Shown piece after piece: positions 19,529-27,256 of a stretch of DNA of 64,000 nt. Source of the stretch: DATEDA01 sp963820965 (GTDB lineage: Bacteria > Pseudomonadota > Gammaproteobacteria > Burkholderiales > SG8-39); assembly GCA_963820965.1 (NCBI GenBank), contig CAWGCC010000027.1, forward strand, positions 1-64,000. Direction: 5' to 3'. Within the stretch, counting starts at the first letter, position 1; each line of letters begins with the position of its first letter. Position numbers and translations under genes: made by a program. The notes below the pieces were generated by a model. The model saw only the letters and a program-made list of their open reading frames with translations. It did not search any database and was not told where the DNA came from.

Positions 19529-20176
19529 ATGCTCGGATCGTCCCTGCTTGGTCCGGCGATCGCGGTTCTCGCCGCGCTGTCGATCGCCGGCTGCTCCACC
19601 ACCGCCCACACTTCGCTCGACAAGAGCTGGGTGGACCCGAAGCTGGCGGGCACGAAGTTCAGGAAGGTCCTCATCCTCACTATCGCGAGTGACGAGTTCG
19701 CGCAGGCGTACTTTCAAGAGGACATGGCCGCCGCGCTTCGGAAGCGCGGCGTCAACGCCGCCGCGTCGCAGGGTTATTTCACGCACCCCGGCCCGGCCGA
19801 GGAGGCGCGATTCAAGCGGGTCATCGCGGAATCGGACGCCGACGCGGTGTTGCTCGCGCGGGTGGTCGGCGTCGACGAAAAATCGGTAACGACCCCCGGG
19901 ATGCTGATCGGTCCGGGCGGCGCACCGTACGCGGACCTCGTTGGAGTCGGCAACAACGTCGCCGCGTTCTTCGCGCCGACGCGCTACGTCCGTCCCAACG
20001 ACTACACGCAAACCACCGTGCTGGTCGAGACGGTGCTTTACGAGAGGAAGGGCAAGCAGGCGGTCTGGTCGGCGCAGACGAGCACGAAGAACGCGCAGTC
20101 GGGCGACCTCAAGCCCGCCATCGCGCAGTTCGTCGACGTCCTCGCCGGCGCGATGGATCGCGATGGGCTGTTCTGA
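19529..20176 (+). CDS. Lipoprotein, DUF4136-like
   Basis: 215-residue exported protein with a type II signal peptide and lipobox ALSIAGC (Cys near residue 21), so a lipid-anchored protein. The mature part starts with TSLDKSWVDPKLAG and contains RKVLILTIASDEFAQAYFQ and SDADAVLLARVVGVDEK, the pattern of small envelope lipoproteins of the DUF4136 type, whose function is not established. Start ATG 19529 with GTGGAGA upstream; it is preferred over the in-frame ATG at 19307, which would remove the signal peptide from the N-terminus. Confidence 0.75.
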   Translation: MLGSSLLGPAIAVLAALSIAGCSTTAHTSLDKSWVDPKLAGTKFRKVLILTIASDEFAQAYFQEDMAAALRKRGVNAAASQGYFTHPGPAEEARFKRVIAESDADAVLLARVVGVDEKSVTTPGMLIGPGGAPYADLVGVGNNVAAFFAPTRYVRPNDYTQTTVLVETVLYERKGKQAVWSAQTSTKNAQSGDLKPAIAQFVDVLAGAMDRDGLF

Positions 20177-20192
20177 CGAGGCGCCGCCGACG

Positions 20193-20282
20193 ATGCAGCC
20201 GATCAGCATCGAGGACCTGCTCGGCGCGCCGTCGCCGGCGGCGCTCGATCGATCGTTCGTGCGGATCAGGGAGGCGGGGTGA
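20193..20282 (+). pseudogene. Short ORF, possible remnant of an S9-type peptidase start
   Basis: A 29-codon frame (MQPISIEDLLGAPSPAALD) lies just after the lipoprotein stop. Its start loosely resembles the N-terminus of prolyl-oligopeptidase-like S9 proteins (IEDLL.AP.P), but nothing of the rest is present. It may equally be chance. Confidence 0.2.
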
Positions 20283-20348
20283 GAGAGCGGCTTTCCGACA
20301 CAGGGGCCGACTGAAGACGGACGACCGGGGACTGAAGTAACATTCTCT

Positions 20349-20374
20349 GACGGCAGGGCCGTCGATCCCCTGCC
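20349..20374 (+). promoter_or_regulatory. Two mutually exclusive leader hairpins before a Bug gene
   Basis: GACGGCAGGGCCGTC (20349-20363) is a six-base-pair hairpin. GGCAGG within it (20353-20358) can instead pair with CCTGCC at 20369-20374. Both lie directly before the AAAGGAGG ribosome site (20377-20384) of the Bug gene. This could modulate translation or be chance in GC-rich DNA. Confidence 0.25.
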
Positions 20375-20389
20375 CCAAAGGAGGCGCCA

Positions 20390-21361
20390 ATGTTCCGCTC
20401 GCTCGTCCGTGCCATCCCGCTCCTCGCGCTCGCAGTCGCCACCGGCGCGTGGGGGCAGTACCCGACCAAGCCCGTCACGATGATCGTGCCGTTTGCGGCG
20501 GGCGGGCCGACCGATACCGTCGCGCGCTCGATCGCGCAGGCGATGCAGACGACGCTCAAGCAGACGGTGATCGTCGAGAACGTCGGCGGCGCCGGCGGCA
20601 CGATCGGCGTCTCGCGCGTGGCACGCGCGAGCCCCGACGGCTACACCATCTTGCTCTATCACATCGGCATGGCGACTGTGCCCGCGCTGTATCGCAAGCT
20701 CACGTTCGATCCGCTGAAGGACTTCGCCTACATCGGCCTCGTCACCGAGGTGCCGATGACGATGGTCGCGCGCCAGAACCTTCCGCCGAACAACTTCAAG
20801 GAGTTTCTCACTTACATCAAGGCGAACAAGACCAAGGTGTCCTACGGCAACGCGGGCCTCGGCTCGGCGTCGCATCTCTGCGGGCTGCTCTTCATGAGCA
20901 CGATCGAGACCGACTTCACCACCGTCCCGTACAAGGGCACCGCGCCGGCGATGAACGATCTGCTCGGCGGCCAGATCGACTTCATGTGCGACCAGACGAC
21001 CAACACCACCTCGCAGATCAAGAGCGGCAAGATCAAGGCGTACGCCGTCACCACCGCGAAGCGCGTGCCCTCGTTCCCGAACCTGCCGACGATGCAGGAG
21101 GAAGGCCTGAAGGGCTTCGAGGTCTCGGTCTGGCACGCGATGTACGCGCCCAAGGGCACGCCGCAGCCGGTGGTCGATGCGCTCGTCAAGGCGAACCAGG
21201 CCGCGCTCAAGGACGAGGGCGTCATCAAGCGCTTCGCCGACCTCGGCACCGAGCCGGTTTCGGCGGACAAGGCGACGCCTGCTTACCTGCAGAAGTTCCT
21301 GGCCGCGGAAATCGCGAAGTGGGGCCCGATCATCCAGAAGGCCGGGCAATACGCCGATTGA
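20390..21361 (+). CDS. Bug-family tripartite tricarboxylate transporter receptor
   Basis: 323-residue secreted receptor; signal peptide ending VATGAWG, then QYPTKPVTMIVPFAAGGPTD, ENVGGAGGTIG, SPDGYTILLYH and TVPYKGTAPAM. An unusually strong AAAGGAGG ribosome site sits five bases before the ATG. One base separates its stop from the GTG of the histidine phosphatase. Third member of the family in the window; sequence identity among the three looks moderate, so they are paralogues rather than recent copies. Confidence 0.93.
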   Translation: MFRSLVRAIPLLALAVATGAWGQYPTKPVTMIVPFAAGGPTDTVARSIAQAMQTTLKQTVIVENVGGAGGTIGVSRVARASPDGYTILLYHIGMATVPALYRKLTFDPLKDFAYIGLVTEVPMTMVARQNLPPNNFKEFLTYIKANKTKVSYGNAGLGSASHLCGLLFMSTIETDFTTVPYKGTAPAMNDLLGGQIDFMCDQTTNTTSQIKSGKIKAYAVTTAKRVPSFPNLPTMQEEGLKGFEVSVWHAMYAPKGTPQPVVDALVKANQAALKDEGVIKRFADLGTEPVSADKATPAYLQKFLAAEIAKWGPIIQKAGQYAD

Positions 21362-21362
21362 C

Positions 21363-21935
21363 GTGACGCGGCTCGCCCGGCTCGGCGCGCTCGTAGCGCT
21401 GCTGCTTGCGGCGCCGGCCGCCGCACTCGCCGACGAGGCCCTCTGGTCGCAGCTGCGATCGGGGGGCTTCGTCATCCTGATCCGCCACGCGCTCACCGAT
21501 CCGGGCGCGGGCGATCCGCCCGGTTTCAGGCTCGGGGACTGCAAGACCGAGCGCAACCTGAATGCGGCGGGGCTCGCCGAGGCGAAACGGCTCGGCGAAG
21601 CATTCCGCCGGTACGACGTGCCCGTCGCGCAGGTCCTCTCGAGCGAGTGGTGCCGCTGTCGCGACACCGCGCGGATCGCCTTCGGCACCTACGAAGTCTG
21701 GCCGGCGCTCAGCAACCTCTTCGGGCGGCCCGAGAACGCGGAAGCGCAGAAGCGCGCGATGCTCGAGCGCGCGAGCCGATTCCAGGGACCCGGCAACCTG
21801 GTGCTCGTCTCCCACGGCAGCACGATCTCGCCCGTCGCGGGCGTGAGCCCGGCACCGGCCGAGATGGTCGTCATGAAGCCCGGCGGCGCGGGCAAGCTCG
21901 ATCTGGTCGGCCGGATCCCTGTCGCGCCGGGCTGA
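21363..21935 (+). CDS. Periplasmic histidine phosphatase family protein
   Basis: 190-residue histidine-phosphatase-fold protein with a signal peptide (LGALVALLLAAPAAALA). The phospho-acceptor region VILIRHALTDPGAGDPPGF replaces the usual RHG by RHA, and the second catalytic histidine is in LVLVSHGSTI. A conserved CRCRDTARIAFG sits mid-protein. Substrate unknown. Start GTG 21363 gives the signal peptide. Its stop abuts the end of the convergent hydrolase gene. Confidence 0.8.
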   Translation: MTRLARLGALVALLLAAPAAALADEALWSQLRSGGFVILIRHALTDPGAGDPPGFRLGDCKTERNLNAAGLAEAKRLGEAFRRYDVPVAQVLSSEWCRCRDTARIAFGTYEVWPALSNLFGRPENAEAQKRAMLERASRFQGPGNLVLVSHGSTISPVAGVSPAPAEMVVMKPGGAGKLDLVGRIPVAPG

Positions 21936-22814
21936 TCACTCGGCGAGGAAACCGGCGATCGCGCCGGCGATCGCGCCGGGCGCCTCCTCGGGAATGAAGT
22001 GCCCGCAGTCGACGCCGAAGCCGCGGACGTCGCGCGCGTACTGCCGCCAGACGTCGAGCGGATCCGCCTCCCTCGTACGGGCCCGCAGCGTCGCCGACCA
22101 AATCGCGAGCGCGGGGCACTCGATCTTCCGCGCCGCGGCAAGATCGGCGCGGTCGTGCTCGTCGTCGAGTGTCGCGCCGGCGCGGTAGTCGGCGCACGTC
22201 GCGGCGATCACCTCCGGCCGCCGGAAAGCGCGCTTGTACTCCTCGAGCGCGTCGGCGAGCGCCGCCGGATCGCGCGCCCACTTGTGGCACAGGTACTCCA
22301 GCCAAAGGTCCGGATCGCTGCTGATCAGCCGCTCGGGCAGCCCGCCGCCCTGCGCGAGGAAGCCCCAGTGGAAGGTCTTGACCGCGAACGAGCGCGTCGC
22401 CGCGGCCCACGTGGCCCCGGTCGGCAGGATGTCGAGAGTCACGAGCTTCGTCACCGCTTGCGGATGGTCGAGCGCGAGGCGGTAGGCGACGCGCGCACCG
22501 CGGTCGTGGCCGACGACCGCGAAGCACTGGTGCCCGAGCGCGCGCATGAGCGCGACGCATTCGGTCGCCATTGCGCGCTTCGAGTAGTTCGCGCTGTCGG
22601 CCGCCGGCGGCGGCGCATCGCTCGCGCCGTAGCCCTTGAGATCGGGCGCGACGACCGTGAACCGCTGCGCCCAGTCGGGCGCGAGCCGTCGCCAGATGAG
22701 ATGCGTCTGCGGGTAGCCGTGGAGCAGCAGCACGGCAGGCCCGTCGCCCGCCGTGTGCACGCTGAGATCGACCCCAAGGGCGGCGACGCGCGCCGTCGTA
22801 AAACCCTCGATCAT
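21936..22814 (-). CDS. Alpha/beta hydrolase, haloacetate (fluoroacetate) dehalogenase-like
   Basis: 292-residue alpha/beta hydrolase matching the haloacetate dehalogenase family. The nucleophile elbow GHDRGARVAYRLALDHP provides Asp104 plus Arg105 and Arg108, the pair that binds the substrate carboxylate in fluoroacetate dehalogenase; Asp128 (TLDILPT) and His272 (CGHFIPEE) complete the triad; His149-Trp150 (FHWGFLAQ) and Tyr210 match the halide pocket. These positions are those of the biochemically studied enzymes with a nearly constant offset. The family also includes enzymes with weak or other hydrolase activity, so defluorination is a prediction. Four bases upstream lies the dienelactone hydrolase gene, probably cotranscribed. 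Confidence 0.8.
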   Translation of the reverse strand: MIEGFTTARVAALGVDLSVHTAGDGPAVLLLHGYPQTHLIWRRLAPDWAQRFTVVAPDLKGYGASDAPPPAADSANYSKRAMATECVALMRALGHQCFAVVGHDRGARVAYRLALDHPQAVTKLVTLDILPTGATWAAATRSFAVKTFHWGFLAQGGGLPERLISSDPDLWLEYLCHKWARDPAALADALEEYKRAFRRPEVIAATCADYRAGATLDDEHDRADLAAARKIECPALAIWSATLRARTREADPLDVWRQYARDVRGFGVDCGHFIPEEAPGAIAGAIAGFLAE

Positions 22815-22818
22815 CGCG

Positions 22819-23706
22819 TCAGACCACGCCGTGCTTCTTGAACCAGGCGAGCATGCGCTTCCAGCCGTCCTCGGCCGCCTCCTTGCGGTAGGTGTTCCGG
22901 TAATCGGCGTGGAACGCGTGCGGCATACCCTCGTACACGTGGATGATCGATTCCTTGTCCTTCCCGAAGGCGATCAGCCCCGAGCGCATGCGATCGATGT
23001 GCTGGATCGGAATGCCCCCATCGGCACCGCCATACAGGCCAAGCACCGGCGCATTCAGCTTGTCGGTGATGTCGATCGGCGTCGTCGTGATCCCCGGCGG
23101 GGCCGGCGAAAAGTGGCCGTACCACGCGACGCCGGCCTTGATCCTCGGGTTGTGCGCGACGTACATCCATACCGTCCGGCCGCCGCGGCACATACCGGTG
23201 ATCCCGAGCTTGTTCACGTTCGCATTGGGCTGCTTCCCGACCCAGGCGACGAGCGCGTCGAGATCGGCGAACGCCTGCTGATCGGTGAGCGAGTTGGCGG
23301 CGGCGAGCACCTGCTTGATGTCCGCGACCTTGGAGAGATCACCCGACCGGAAGTAGGGATCGGCCGAGATCGCGAAATAACCGGCCTTCGCCAGCCGCCG
23401 GGCGATGTCTTTCTGGTATTCGTGCAGACCGAAGACTTCCGGAATCACGATGATGACCGGGAACTTGCCGGCCTTCTTCGGCGCGGCGGTGTACGCGGGC
23501 ATCTGGCCGCCAGGGACGGGGATCGTCACGTCCGCAACGACGAGCCCGGCGGTCGAAGTCTTGATCGCCTGCTGCGCCATCAGCGGCCCGGCCGCGAGCG
23601 CGAAACCCGTGGCGGCGCTCGAGGCGATGAAGGCCCGGCGCGTGAACGGTACGGCCGGGACGAGGCTTTCGAGATCGGGCTGGTCGAATCGCTTTTCGTC
23701 TTGCAT
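22819..23706 (-). CDS. Dienelactone hydrolase family protein, Tat-exported
   Basis: 295 residues with a twin-arginine signal (FTRRAFIASSAATGFALAAG) and a dienelactone hydrolase fold. The cysteine nucleophile is Cys173 in ITGMCRGGR; Asp229 (GGADGGIP) and His263 (MPHAFHAD) complete the triad. Cytosolic relatives open dienelactones in aromatic degradation; exported Tat forms are common in Burkholderiales and their substrate is not settled. The gene precedes the haloacetate dehalogenase-like gene in the same direction. Confidence 0.88.
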   Translation of the reverse strand: MQDEKRFDQPDLESLVPAVPFTRRAFIASSAATGFALAAGPLMAQQAIKTSTAGLVVADVTIPVPGGQMPAYTAAPKKAGKFPVIIVIPEVFGLHEYQKDIARRLAKAGYFAISADPYFRSGDLSKVADIKQVLAAANSLTDQQAFADLDALVAWVGKQPNANVNKLGITGMCRGGRTVWMYVAHNPRIKAGVAWYGHFSPAPPGITTTPIDITDKLNAPVLGLYGGADGGIPIQHIDRMRSGLIAFGKDKESIIHVYEGMPHAFHADYRNTYRKEAAEDGWKRMLAWFKKHGVV

Positions 23707-24089
23707 GCACTTCCTCCGGTGGTGCTCGTTCGCGGCGGCTGCAATGCCGCGAAGCGAATGGATTCTGCCAGCTTCCTATTCCTCCTCCACAAGGTTTCGT
23801 CCGCCCCCCGACCTCGGCGAACTGGGATTACCCGGGCGACGTGGACGCCGTGCTCGCGGTGCTCGGCAGCAAGCGGCCCGCGGTCTTCCGCGGGTGAAGT
23901 TCGCCTACGGTCAGGCGTCGAGCGCAGCGAGTCGTGGTGGTGCCGGCCGCTGCGCTGGCCCGAATTGCGGCGGGGAGACCGCGGCGTTCGCTGCGGTGAG
24001 CGGGAGCCCGCGGGAGTCGCGGGACATGGCCGCGAAGAATCCGCCGCCGGCGCGGCTCTGTCAAACCCGGCTACCGCGGCGCGGCAGCG
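23707..24089. other. 383-base intergenic region with a possible gene remnant
   Basis: Between two minus-strand genes. On the plus strand 23820-23897 reads NWDYPGDVDAVLAVLGSKR and a few more residues to a TGA, which looks like the C-terminal tail of a lost protein. The remaining sequence has no start, ribosome site or hairpin that I can support. The upstream part (23707-23780) should hold the promoter of the dienelactone hydrolase gene. Confidence 0.3.
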
Positions 24090-24890
24090 CTACTTTTTGA
24101 CTTCGACCTGTCCCTTCATCGTCGGGTGGAGGCTGCAGACGTAGTCGAACAGCCCTTCCTTGTCGAAGCTGAGCGCGGCCTTCTGGCCGCGCAGCAGGAC
24201 GCCGGTCTTGCGGCCCGCCACCGAGACCTGGTGCGGGGAGTCGTCGGCGTTGGTCCAGTTCACCGACTGGCCCGGCGCGACCGTGATCTTGCCGGGTCCG
24301 AACACGAACCCCGCGATGTTGACTTGCGTTGCGGCGGGCGCCGCCGGCTTCGCCGTCGTCGCGGCCGGGAAGGTGCCGTCCAGCTTGGCGAGGGTGATCA
24401 CGAAGTCCTGCTTCTCGTGCGGCTTGTGGCACTCGAAACAGGCCTTGATGTTCGCGTTCGCCTTCGGGTTGACCCGCATGTCGGCGGTGAACGCCGCGTA
24501 CTCCCACTCGCCGTTGCGCCACTCGGCCGGATACTCCGTGCCCCAGCCGGTGCGTTTCTCCATCACTACATGACCGACGATGTCTTTCTTCTGGAACCGG
24601 CCGTCCGGGCCCTTGATCGGGTTGCCCTGGGCGTCGGTCTCGACGCTCCACTGCACCAGCGTGATCACCGCGCCGCTCGGGACGCCCTTGCCCTTGCGCA
24701 CCGCCTCGATCACGTCGGCCTGGGTGTAGAACTCGCGGTACTGCTTGATGTCCGGGCGGTCGACCGTGCCGTAGCGCTCGCCCTTCAGGTAGTTGAACGG
24801 CGGGGCGATCTTCTCGGGGCCGGCGAGCGCAGTGCCGGCGGCGGTGACGGCGATGGCGAGGACTGCTGCATGGGGGATGCGCACCTTCAT
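24090..24890 (-). CDS. Cytochrome P460 - cupredoxin fusion protein
   Basis: 266 residues with a signal peptide (to ALA23). Residues about 30-165 form a cytochrome P460 domain with one heme c motif CFECH at 151-155. After an Ala/Pro/Thr linker (173-188) a cupredoxin domain follows, with the complete type 1 copper set His220, Cys252, His255 and Met258 (SPHQV; VCSLHPTM). P460-type cytochromes oxidise hydroxylamine or bind NO; cupredoxins carry single electrons. A fused copper acceptor would let the heme pass electrons on in the periplasm. Strong AGGAGGAG ribosome site before ATG 24890; a TATATT -10-like box lies at 24923-24928. Confidence 0.85.
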   Translation of the reverse strand: MKVRIPHAAVLAIAVTAAGTALAGPEKIAPPFNYLKGERYGTVDRPDIKQYREFYTQADVIEAVRKGKGVPSGAVITLVQWSVETDAQGNPIKGPDGRFQKKDIVGHVVMEKRTGWGTEYPAEWRNGEWEYAAFTADMRVNPKANANIKACFECHKPHEKQDFVITLAKLDGTFPAATTAKPAAPAATQVNIAGFVFGPGKITVAPGQSVNWTNADDSPHQVSVAGRKTGVLLRGQKAALSFDKEGLFDYVCSLHPTMKGQVEVKK

Positions 24891-25063
24891 GGCAAGTCTC
24901 CTCCTCCTGTGAACCCGTTACCAATATACGCCGTGGCCGTTGCGCCGGATGCGGCCCGCCGCCCCGGATGTCAGTCAACAGCGGACACCCGCCCGGAATT
25001 CCTCGACGCGAGCTTCTCGGAGCGGCCGCTCGGCGCTGAAAGAAGAAGCGGAGGAGGCGCCGG

Positions 25064-25455
25064 TCAGCGAACGAACACGCGCGCGCCAACGATCAGGATG
25101 ATGAGGAAGAGGCAGGTGAGGAAGATGATGGCACCGCGGCGGGTCTTCGCCCGCTTCTCCGTCGCTTCGGCACGCTCCGCCTCCAGCAGGTCGGCGATCC
25201 GCGACCATTTGTCTTCTCCAGCACCCGGTGGCGCTTGCGCCGCCGGGTGGTCCCAGCCGAGCACGGTCGGCGCATCGAGCGGCGACACGGCGCGGAGCTC
25301 GCCCCGCGAGGGCGGCGCGGACCTGCTGCCGTGATGAGGCGCCGAGCCGGTGGGCCCGGCCGCGTCGACCCGCGGCGTTTCACCTTGGCGGCGACCTCGC
25401 GTCGCGCTGCCTGGAGTAGCGCGCGCTCCCTATCGCTCAAGCTCTTGTCGCTCAT
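25064..25455 (-). pseudogene. Hypothetical protein with C-terminal membrane helix, frameshifted
   Basis: Starts at ATG 25455 with MSDKSLSDRERALLQAARRE, a charged helix. Near 25369-25371 (a CCC run) the frame must change: one added base gives VDAAGPTGSAPHHGSRSAPP, a disordered linker, then SPLDAPTVLGWDHPAAQAPP, a charged helix (KWSRIADLLEAERAEATEKR) and a single membrane helix GAIIFLTCLFLIILIVGARV ending at 25064. The joined product is about 130 residues, a tail-anchored protein of unknown function. Both halves have natural composition, so a missing base in the assembly is likely. Confidence 0.5.
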
Positions 25456-25522
25456 CGGCAGAATTCTGCGGTCCCCGGCGCGCCCCCGTCCATAGCCGGC
25501 CGCCGCAGGGCGGAGGCGGAAT

Positions 25523-26320
25523 TCACGCCGGCGGGCGCAGGTGGGCCGTTGCTTCCTCCTCCACGCGCTGCCAGATCTCGAGCGCCATGGGCGACTCGCT
25601 CTCCTCCAGCAGGTGGCCGACGAGCCCGACCGCTCGCGCCATGACCCCGAAACCGCGGACGATCTTGTCCGAGAAGCCGAGCTCGCAGCAGATCGGACCG
25701 ATCGCCCCGGTCGCGTTGATCGGGAGCGAGCGACCCGATACGCGCTCGGCCTCGGCGCCGATGCGCTTCATCAGCTCCACGTAGCTCCCGGCGAGACCGT
25801 TCTCGGCGGCGAGTTCGAAGAGCCGTGTCGTGCGCGGGTCGACCGGCTTGTGGACCGGGTGGCCGAGCCCCGGGATGATCTCCTTGCGCGCGCGGTAGTC
25901 GGCGACGGTCCGGCGCGCGATCTCGTCGAGCTCGGCGGGGGTCACCGCGCGCGCGCGCTCGCGCGGCAGCGCCTCGTACAGCATGCGCGCGGCGCCTTCC
26001 ATGCTGCCGACGAACACGGTGCCGAGGCCGCACAGCCCCGCGGCGACCGCGGCCTGCAGCGACTCCGGCGCGCCGGCGTAGGTGAGGCGCGCCGCGATCG
26101 CGCTCGGCGTGATGCCATGCTCGACGAGCGTCACCAGGATCGCGTTGAACACCGTCGACTCCTGCGGCGTCGGCAGGCGTCCGGCGACCTCGAGAAACGC
26201 CATGTCGCCGAGGTTGATCCGGCCGAGGAGCTCGCCCGGCAGGTCCATGCCGCGGACGACGATGCGATCGGGCGTGCTCCAGCCGAGGTCGCTGCGGATG
26301 GGCTTCGCTATGCGGGCCAT
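25523..26320 (-). CDS. Citryl-CoA lyase / citrate synthase family protein
   Basis: 265 residues from ATG 26320 (MARIAKPIRSDLGWSTPDRI). A short citrate-synthase-fold protein with the active-site segment IPGLGHPVHKPVDPRTTRL and ESLQAAVAAGLCGLGTVFVG. The length fits citryl-CoA lyase and related CoA-ester lyases rather than full citrate synthase (about 430). These enzymes split citryl-CoA to acetyl-CoA and oxaloacetate; related substrates are possible. The SDR gene 13 bases upstream is in the same operon. I prefer 26320 over 26359 because an AAAGGA ribosome site precedes it. Confidence 0.8.
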   Translation of the reverse strand: MARIAKPIRSDLGWSTPDRIVVRGMDLPGELLGRINLGDMAFLEVAGRLPTPQESTVFNAILVTLVEHGITPSAIAARLTYAGAPESLQAAVAAGLCGLGTVFVGSMEGAARMLYEALPRERARAVTPAELDEIARRTVADYRARKEIIPGLGHPVHKPVDPRTTRLFELAAENGLAGSYVELMKRIGAEAERVSGRSLPINATGAIGPICCELGFSDKIVRGFGVMARAVGLVGHLLEESESPMALEIWQRVEEEATAHLRPPA

Positions 26321-26333
26321 TGGTCGAGTCCTT

Positions 26334-27239
26334 TCAGATCGGGTCCCACGAGAAGACATCGGCGGAGACCTCGAGCGGTGCGAAGCTCGGACGAAGCGCC
26401 GGCAGCGCGTGCTCGGCGATGGCCTCGGCGGTCCAGCCCTCGGCCCGGTGGACCGAGCGCACCGGGCGCGGCTGGCTCATCAGGAAGATCTCGTTCGCGC
26501 GCACCGCGAAGATCTGGCCGGTGACGTCCCGGGCTGCGTCCGAGGCGAGGAACACCGCCATCGGCGCGATCTTCCCGGCCTCCATCCGCTGCAGCTTGGC
26601 GACGCGCGCTTGCGCCTCCGGGCTCTCGGCCGGGATCGACGCGATCATGCGGCTCCAGGCGAACGGCGAGATGCAGTTCGACCGGACGTTGAACCGTTGC
26701 ATGTCGAGCGCGATCGACTTCGAGAGCGCCGCGACGCCGAGCTTCGCCGCGGCGTAGTTCGCCTGGCCGACATTCCCGATCAGGCCCGAGGTCGAAGTCA
26801 TGTGGACGTACGCGCCGCTTTCCTGCGCGCGAAAATGCGTCGCCGCCGCGCGGCTCACGTAGAAACTCCCCATGAGGTGGACCTGGATCACGGCCTCCCA
26901 GTCCTCGACCGTCATCTTGTGGAACAGGCGGTCGCGGAGGATGCCGGCGTTGTTGACGACGCAGTCGACCCGGCCGAAGGCGTCGAGGGCGGTCTCCACG
27001 ATGCGGTTCGCGCCGGCCCATGTCGAGACGCTATCGGTGCTCGCCACGCCGGCGCCCCCGCCGGCCCGGATCTCGCCGGCGACCCGCTCGGCCGGCCCCT
27101 GATCGGCGCCCTCGCCGGCGAGCGACGCGCCGATATCGTTGACGACCACCTTGGCGCCCGCCGCCCCCATCGCGAGCGCGATCTCGCGACCGATTCCGCC
27201 GCCCGCCCCGGTGACGATCGCAACCTTGCCCTCGAGCAT
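26334..27239 (-). CDS. SDR-family oxidoreductase
   Basis: 301-residue short-chain dehydrogenase with the NAD(P) motif VTGAGGGIGREIALA, NNAGI, catalytic Ser (STSGLIG) and YAAAK. The C-terminus is about 50 residues longer than a minimal SDR (VHRAEGWTAEAIAEHALPAL onward), as in multifunctional beta-oxidation-related SDRs that use hydroxyacyl-CoA. Start ATG 27239 within MLEGKVAIVTGAGG. Followed by the citryl-CoA lyase-like gene, which suggests a joint role with CoA thioesters; the substrate is unknown. Confidence 0.88.
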   Translation of the reverse strand: MLEGKVAIVTGAGGGIGREIALAMGAAGAKVVVNDIGASLAGEGADQGPAERVAGEIRAGGGAGVASTDSVSTWAGANRIVETALDAFGRVDCVVNNAGILRDRLFHKMTVEDWEAVIQVHLMGSFYVSRAAATHFRAQESGAYVHMTSTSGLIGNVGQANYAAAKLGVAALSKSIALDMQRFNVRSNCISPFAWSRMIASIPAESPEAQARVAKLQRMEAGKIAPMAVFLASDAARDVTGQIFAVRANEIFLMSQPRPVRSVHRAEGWTAEAIAEHALPALRPSFAPLEVSADVFSWDPI

Positions 27240-27256
27240 CTCCACCTCCCGCCCGG

